A stretch of 9,773 bases of DNA, taken from assembly GCA_019308985.1 (NCBI GenBank), contig JAFDHB010000133.1:1-9773 (forward strand). The letters run 5' to 3'. Positions 6,738 through 9,773 of this stretch are shown in pieces. Position numbers and translations under genes: made by a program. Under the pieces are notes generated by a model. That model did not search any database and had not been told where the DNA came from. It saw nothing but the letters and a program-made list of their open reading frames with translations. Numbering within the stretch: the first letter of the stretch is position 1; every line of letters starts with the position of its first letter. This DNA comes from Deltaproteobacteria bacterium. Lineage in GTDB: Bacteria; Desulfobacterota; DSM-4660; Desulfatiglandales; HGW-15.

Positions 6738-6985
6738 TCATATTATATACCCCCCGCAAGCAATTCCGTACCATCTATGGGGACTGCCTCACTTGCCCGG
6801 TTGTCAAGTTAGGGCCGGCCCTATCTCCTCCCAAGCTCAACTCCGGGGCTTGGATACCCACCGCAGGCGGTATTGACATCAGTGATCCTCTTCTTGGAGA
6901 CCGGGAGCCATCAGGTGGGCTTTCCGAGGGGGCGGAAGCAGAAGGGAAGGTCGCGGAATGGTGGAAACAAGGCCTTTTATTCTTT
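6738..6985 (+). ncRNA. Candidate structured non-coding RNA, family unknown
   Basis: GC-rich, stop-containing sequence directly behind the plus-strand promoter. It can form a nested fold. CCCCC (6751-6755) pairs with GGGGG (6928-6932). GCCTCACTTG (6786-6795) pairs with CAGGTGGGC (6912-6920), with one bulge. CCCGGT (6796-6801) pairs with ACCGGG (6900-6905). TGTCAA (6802-6807) pairs with TTGACA (6873-6878). The last stem closes a multiloop of three hairpins: TAGGGCCGGCCCTA (6810-6823), CCAAGC/GCTTGG (6831-6853) and ACCG/CGGT (6860-6871). A 21-base unpaired stretch (6879-6899) opposes a nick-like junction. A weak terminator could end it near 6985. The long-hairpin form with a one-sided bubble, about 190 bases without the tail, recalls 6S RNA, but I do not recognise 6S consensus bases. 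Expression is inferred. Confidence 0.4.
6947..6985 (+). terminator. Weak possible terminator of the RNA candidate
   Basis: AAGGTC (6947-6952) can pair with GGCCTT (6971-6976), including one G-T pair, followed by the T-rich run TTATTCTTT (6977-6985). The 18-base loop and short stem make it a poor intrinsic terminator. Confidence 0.25.
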
Positions 6986-7050
6986 AACAACCTGATGCTT
7001 TGTGGTAGAAGTTGCTTTTGAGTAGGGATTATGGTCGGCGCAGGAAGCCG

Positions 7051-7082
7051 AAAAGAAAAGGAGGGAGAACCTTCCTCCCTCC
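7051..7082 (-). terminator. Intrinsic terminator of tRNA-His
   Basis: On the minus strand GGAGGGAG (7082-7075) and CTCCCTCC (7067-7060) form a perfect 8-bp GC-rich stem with a 7-base loop, followed at once by TTTTCTTTT (7059-7051). It lies 15 bases beyond the tRNA CCA end. In the plus direction the arms are followed by C's and G's, so it acts on the minus strand only. Confidence 0.85.
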
Positions 7083-7097
7083 CCGCTTGTCCGGCAA

Positions 7098-7174
7098 TGG
7101 GGTGAGTGATGGGACTCGAACCCACGACAACTGGGGCCACAACCCAGTGCTCTACCGGCTGAGCTACACCCACC
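7098..7174 (-). tRNA. tRNA-His (anticodon GTG)
   Basis: A complete cloverleaf is visible on the minus strand. The acceptor GTGGGTG (7173-7167) pairs with CACTCAC, with one G-T pair. The D-arm begins GCTC. The anticodon stem CTGGG/CCCAG holds the loop TTGTGGC, with GTG at 7140-7138. The T-arm is GTGGG-TTCGAGT-CCCAT. The extra G at -1 (7174), opposite discriminator C73, is the hallmark of histidine tRNA. The 3' CCA (7100-7098) is encoded. Promoter and terminator flank it closely, so it is probably a single-gene unit. Confidence 0.97.
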
Positions 7175-7184
7175 GTTAATCTAT

Positions 7185-7212
7185 TTATTATCACAATGGT
7201 CAGATTTTGCAA
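7185..7212 (-). promoter_or_regulatory. Possible promoter of tRNA-His
   Basis: On the minus strand TTGCAA (7212-7207), a 16-bp spacer and TAATAA (7190-7185) place transcription within a few bases of the tRNA 5' end. The match is moderate; position is the main support. Confidence 0.4.
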
Positions 7213-7248
7213 TAAAATTTTCCCAGCGGCTCGGACGGTGAGAGATCA

Positions 7249-7265
7249 AGCCTGGCACCCAGGCT
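7249..7265 (+). other. Hairpin in the selA upstream region
   Basis: AGCCTGG (7249-7255) and CCAGGCT (7259-7265) form a perfect 7-bp stem with the loop CAC. No T-run follows, so it is not an intrinsic terminator. It lies 69 bases before the selA start and may be part of the selA leader; function unknown. No clear promoter for selA was found between here and the tRNA. Confidence 0.5.
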
Positions 7266-7333
7266 CGTATCCCAATACTGGCGGGGCAGGCAAGCATATT
7301 CCCCAATTTCTTTAGTGCGGGAGATTATGACCG

Positions 7334-8749
7334 GTGACTATTGACAAGAGTGAGTATTACAGGAGAATTCCGTCGGTGGACCGCCTCTTGAACCACCCTG
7401 ATATCCTGGGCCTGGCTTCGAGATACCCCCGCAGTCTCATTATGAAGGCCATAAACCAAGTCTTGGATGAATTGAGATCAGCCATAGGGGCGGAAAACAG
7501 GACAATCGACCCCTCTAGACTCGAGCTCACCCCTGTTTCGGAACTTGTGCTTGAAAGGGTAAAGGCCCTGGACCGCCCAAGCCTTTGCCACGTCATCAAT
7601 GCAACGGGGGTCATAGTTCACACCAACCTTGGAAGATCCCTTTTGGCTGAAAGGGTGGTTCAAAGGCTTGCCGACCTGAGTCGGCGCTATTGCAACCTCG
7701 AGTATGACTTGAAAATCGGCAAGAGGGGTAGCCGTTATGTACATGTGGAAGAACTCCTGATGGATTTGACCTCTGCCGAGGCAGCCATGGTGGTTAACAA
7801 TAACGCCGCCGCAGTACTCCTGGCCCTTGAAACCCTGGCCAAGGGCCGCGAGGTGATAGTGTCCAGGGGCCAGTTGGTGGAGATAGGGGGCTCCTTTCGA
7901 ATCCCCGATGTGATGAGGAAGAGTGGAGCCAAGATGGTTGAGGTGGGTACCACAAACAAGACTCACCTCTACGACTACGAAGAAAAGATCGGCCCGGAGA
8001 CCGGCCTCTTGCTGAAAGTCCACAGGAGCAACTTCCAGATTGTCGGATTTACGGAGGACGTGGACACCCCCTCCCTTGTCTCCCTTGGCAGGAGGCATGG
8101 CATACCCGTCATGGAAGACTTGGGTAGTGGATGCCTAATAGACCTTGGCAGGTATGGCATCTCAAAAGAGCCCACTGCCCAGGAAGTTCTCCTGCAAGGG
8201 ATTGATATCGTTACATTCAGTGGCGACAAGTTGCTGGGGGGGCCCCAGGCGGGTATTATCCTGGGCGGGAAGCACCTGGTGAAAGAGATCAGAAACAACC
8301 AACTCAGCAGGGCGTTGAGGATCGATAAGCTCACCCTGTTGGCCCTGGAGGAGACCTTGCGGATATACAGGGATGAGAGGAAAGCACTGGAAGAGATTCC
8401 CACCCTCAGGATGATTTGCCAGGACCATAGGACACTAAGAAACAAGGCCCGCCGCTTGATTAGGCTGGTGAACACGAGGGAGTCTCAGAACTACTCGATC
8501 ACCGTAACACAAGGATTCTCCAGGATCGGGGGTGGAGCCCTGCCCTCACAGGAGCTACCCACCTCTTTACTGACCCTCACCCCTAAAAAGATGTCTGCCC
8601 ACGATTTAGAGGAATGGCTTAGATCCTATGATCCTCCGATTATTGCAAGAGTTGAAAGGGATACCGTACTACTGGATGTCAGGACCATCCAGGAAAATGA
8701 ATTCAAGGTCGTGGCAGTCGCCCTCGATAAGCTCCATGACTGCAAATGA
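7334..8749 (+). CDS. selA: L-seryl-tRNA(Sec) selenium transferase
   Basis: Converts Ser-tRNA(Sec) to selenocysteinyl-tRNA(Sec) using selenophosphate; a PLP enzyme of the cytoplasm. With 471 residues it is close to the usual size (about 460). The N-terminal tRNA-binding region opens with RRIPSVDRLLNHP. The PLP-binding Lys299 lies in TFSGDKLLGGPQAG. Other family stretches are INATGVIVHTNLGRS (88-102), MVVNNNAAAV (152-161), VSRGQLVEIGGSFRIPDVM (176-194) and VEVGTTNKTH (202-211). The start is a GTG at 7334 with GGGAG (7319-7323) ten bases upstream. An ATG at 7327 in another frame makes only five codons. The cell must therefore make selenoproteins. selB, selC and selD are not in this window, although selA and selB are often adjacent. 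A promoter for the next gene begins 34 bp after the stop. Confidence 0.97.
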   Translation: MTIDKSEYYRRIPSVDRLLNHPDILGLASRYPRSLIMKAINQVLDELRSAIGAENRTIDPSRLELTPVSELVLERVKALDRPSLCHVINATGVIVHTNLGRSLLAERVVQRLADLSRRYCNLEYDLKIGKRGSRYVHVEELLMDLTSAEAAMVVNNNAAAVLLALETLAKGREVIVSRGQLVEIGGSFRIPDVMRKSGAKMVEVGTTNKTHLYDYEEKIGPETGLLLKVHRSNFQIVGFTEDVDTPSLVSLGRRHGIPVMEDLGSGCLIDLGRYGISKEPTAQEVLLQGIDIVTFSGDKLLGGPQAGIILGGKHLVKEIRNNQLSRALRIDKLTLLALEETLRIYRDERKALEEIPTLRMICQDHRTLRNKARRLIRLVNTRESQNYSITVTQGFSRIGGGALPSQELPTSLLTLTPKKMSAHDLEEWLRSYDPPIIARVERDTVLLDVRTIQENEFKVVAVALDKLHDCK

Positions 8750-8782
8750 CCGCCATGGATTCGTTCCATTTCCCTCATCCAG

Positions 8783-8811
8783 TTGACAAATCAAGGTCAA
8801 AGAAATAATTT
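8783..8811 (+). promoter_or_regulatory. Sigma70-type promoter of gmhA
   Basis: TTGACA (8783-8788), a 17-bp spacer and TAATTT (8806-8811) lie just after selA. Transcription from about 8818 would give a 118-base leader before the gmhA TTG start. This suggests gmhA is transcribed independently of selA. Confidence 0.6.
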
Positions 8812-8822
8812 ATTGAATGTAG

Positions 8823-8848
8823 GCCGAAAATTGCCGGTTTCGGCTTTT
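8823..8848 (+). terminator. Hairpin with short T-run: selA terminator or gmhA leader attenuator
   Basis: GCCGAAA (8823-8829) and TTTCGGC (8838-8844) form a perfect 7-bp stem with an 8-base loop, followed by TTTT (8845-8848). The run is short, so termination would be partial. It lies only about 5 bases after the predicted gmhA transcription start, so it could end readthrough from selA or stop early gmhA transcripts. Confidence 0.45.
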
Positions 8849-8877
8849 GCGAGGGTCATCGGATCGCACAAACATCT

Positions 8878-8913
8878 CCGGTGACGGTGGCGGAAGTCAA
8901 ATGCCGGCACCGG
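8878..8913 (+). other. Second leader hairpin before gmhA
   Basis: CCGGTG (8878-8883) pairs perfectly with CACCGG (8908-8913), and an inner CGG (8891-8893) can pair with CCG (8904-8906). It ends 22 bases before the gmhA start codon. I tested it by eye against the c-di-GMP (GEMM) riboswitch and saw no match. Role unknown. Confidence 0.4.
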
Positions 8914-8935
8914 AAAAGATTTTGCGGATACTGCT

Positions 8936-9523
8936 TTGGAAAGGATAATAAGGAGAGCACTCAGGGAGAGTCTGGAGGCGAAAGAGGCTTTTGTTCATGA
9001 AAACATCTCCAAGCTGATAATGTTTTCTCAAAAGATCGCCTCTGCACTGACCAATGACCGGAAGCTCATGCTTTGCGGAAACGGAGGGAGCGCCTCGGAC
9101 GCACAGCATATCGCTGCGGAGTTTGTAAACAGGTTTATCTTGGAGCGTCCTCCCCTTCCTGCAATCGCCTTGACGACCGATACTTCCGTGATAACGAGCA
9201 TAGGAAACGATTATTCTTTTGACGAGATATTTGCAAAACAGGTGAAAGCCCTCGGCCTGGAAGGAGATGTCTTGTTGGCCATAAGCACCAGTGGTAATTC
9301 AAGCAACGTCATCGAGGCCATAAAGGCCGCCAAGAAGCTGGATATCTATACCGGGGCATTGACAGGCGGCAGCGGTGGGGAAGCGGCAAGAACAGCCGAC
9401 ATCGCCATGATAGTGAAAAGCGGTTCTACGCCAAGGATCCAGGAAGCGCATATCCTGGCAGGCCATATCATCTGCGAATTGGTGGACTACATCCTTTTTC
9501 AACAGGGTGTCCCGCAGGAGTGA
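8936..9523 (+). CDS. gmhA: Phosphoheptose isomerase (sedoheptulose 7-phosphate isomerase)
   Basis: Converts D-sedoheptulose 7-phosphate to D-glycero-D-manno-heptose 7-phosphate, the first step to the ADP-heptose of the lipopolysaccharide inner core; cytoplasmic tetramer. A single SIS domain of 195 residues, the normal GmhA length. It shows CGNGGSASDAQH (47-58), STSGNSSN (117-124), and the E. coli-type active-site set His58, Glu62, Gln169 and His177 with the right spacings. The related DiaA replication factor has the same fold, but these catalytic residues favour the isomerase. The start is a TTG at 8936: the frame has no other start codon back to the stop at 8882, and the protein aligns from there. 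The ribosome site (GCGGAT) is weak. No other heptose gene is in the window; they may lie beyond it. Confidence 0.9.
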   Translation: MERIIRRALRESLEAKEAFVHENISKLIMFSQKIASALTNDRKLMLCGNGGSASDAQHIAAEFVNRFILERPPLPAIALTTDTSVITSIGNDYSFDEIFAKQVKALGLEGDVLLAISTSGNSSNVIEAIKAAKKLDIYTGALTGGSGGEAARTADIAMIVKSGSTPRIQEAHILAGHIICELVDYILFQQGVPQE

Positions 9524-9533
9524 CCTCGGCCTG

Positions 9534-9573
9534 CCCTTCGGCTGTGCTCAGGGCCGTGAGCCTGTCGAACGGG
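9534..9573. repeat. Imperfect intergenic hairpin repeat after gmhA
   Basis: CCCTTCGGCTGTGCTCA (9534-9550) and GTGAGCCTGTCGAACGGG (9556-9573) are near-complementary arms around GGGCC. The TTCGACAGGCTCA-type motif (reverse strand) is one I know as common between genes in many bacteria. No T-run follows, so it is a dispersed palindrome rather than a classical terminator, though it may protect the gmhA mRNA end. Confidence 0.65.
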
Positions 9574-9598
9574 AATTGGACTTTTTACGAAGCCATCA
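9574..9598. repeat. 25-bp sequence shared with the left edge of the window
   Basis: Identical to 90-114. Its segment GACTTTTTACGA (9579-9590) is the exact reverse complement of TCGTAAAAAGTC, which recurs three times immediately downstream (9611-9622, 9636-9647, 9661-9672). Any of the three can pair with it as a 12-bp stem. Confidence 0.85.
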
Positions 9599-9671
9599 AA
9601 ATTGACGAACTCGTAAAAAGTCAAAATTGACAAACTCGTAAAAAGTCAAAATTGACAAACTCGTAAAAAGT
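9597..9671. repeat. Three tandem copies of a 25-bp unit
   Basis: Units at 9597-9621, 9622-9646 and 9647-9671 differ at one position only (GACGAAC in the first, GACAAAC in the others). Each has the form CAAAATTGAC-AACTCGTAAAAAGT. A fourth begins at 9672 and decays after about 8 bases. There are no spacers between units, so it is a plain tandem expansion and not a CRISPR array. Confidence 0.92.
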
Positions 9672-9718
9672 CGAAATTGGGATGGCAAAGTAAAAAGCTT
9701 CAAGTTCAAGGCGCGCGA

Positions 9719-9767
9719 ATCTCGTGTGATGAGGCGTACTTAGCGTACGCCGCAATCACAACGAGAT
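9719..9767. repeat. Long imperfect hairpin of the terminal repeat element
   Basis: ATCTCGT-GTGAT-GA-GGCGTAC (9719-9739) pairs with GTACGCC-GCA-ATCAC-A-ACGAGAT (9745-9767) around the loop TTAGC. That gives 19 pairs with one small internal loop and one bulged A. It is followed by GATGAAGCG, which overlaps the arm end and also occurs at 72-80. This looks like the body of the same repeat family as the two 25-bp copies. Confidence 0.85.
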
Positions 9768-9773
9768 GAAGCG

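Noticed and set aside
6738..6985. Firm call of 6S RNA or SRP RNA
   Set aside because: The layout is 6S-like in size and shape, but I cannot match 6S consensus bases; the SRP motif GGAAGGAAGCA is absent. Left as unknown.
6775..7212. 145-residue open frame on the minus strand
   Set aside because: It runs straight through tRNA-His and its terminator; the translated VAQPVEHWVV-type segment is the tRNA read as protein.
7175..7333. tRNA-Sec (selC) next to selA
   Set aside because: No long acceptor arm, TCA anticodon loop or TTCGA T-loop on either strand.
8818..8935. c-di-GMP (GEMM) riboswitch before gmhA
   Set aside because: A PilZ gene nearby made it tempting, but the conserved GEMM core and tetraloop receptor are not present.
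9597..9671. CRISPR array
   Set aside because: The 25-bp units are directly adjacent with no spacers, and no cas gene is present.

Overview
This window looks like chromosome from a deltaproteobacterial (Desulfobacterota) sulfate reducer or close relative. The strongest pointer is the adenylate kinase, whose metal-binding LID has the Cys-x5-His-x15-Cys-x2-Cys spacing known from Desulfovibrio gigas. Supporting hints are a homoserine dehydrogenase gene overlapping an archaeal-type phosphoglycerate mutase homologue, a selenocysteine gene (selA), a membrane cytochrome c, and families of intergenic palindromic repeats. I infer the taxon from gene character only; no search was run.

Layout. Bases 1-390 hold the end of a dispersed repeat and the C-terminal scrap of an IS630-type transposase. 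A divergent shikimate dehydrogenase lies on the minus strand (599-1480). After a gene-poor stretch with short TGGAAT-type repeats, hom (1956-3287) overlaps a gene for an ApgM-family protein (3271-4494), which is probably the missing homoserine kinase. A 185-bp MITE-like element (4513-4697) separates this pair from adk (4792-5472). Two minus-strand genes follow: a four-helix membrane protein fused to cytochrome c (5520-6218) and, upstream of it, a PilZ protein (6285-6623). An AT-rich patch at 6640-6750 carries two divergent sigma70-like promoters with overlapping -35 boxes. One drives the PilZ/cytochrome pair. The other points into a GC-rich non-coding stretch (about 6738-6985) that can fold extensively, and is my best candidate for an undescribed RNA. 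tRNA-His(GTG) with its terminator lies on the minus strand (7051-7174), then selA (7334-8749) and a phosphoheptose isomerase (8936-9523) with a structured leader. The last 240 bases are intergenic repeats: an imperfect hairpin, a 25-bp sequence also present at the left edge, three tandem 25-bp units and a long hairpin.

How the genes work together. Hom and the ApgM-like protein would convert aspartate semialdehyde to homoserine and then to phosphohomoserine for threonine. The shikimate dehydrogenase homologue would serve the chorismate route or a related oxidation. SelA makes Sec-tRNA for selenoproteins, although selB and selC are not here. GmhA starts heptose synthesis for lipopolysaccharide, so the cell is Gram-negative. 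The remaining genes are housekeeping (adk, tRNA-His) or c-di-GMP and electron-transfer functions.

I see no phage, defence system, CRISPR array or intact transposon. The novelty here is in the non-coding DNA (the RNA candidate, the MITE and the composite repeat) and in the reassigned or divergent enzymes.
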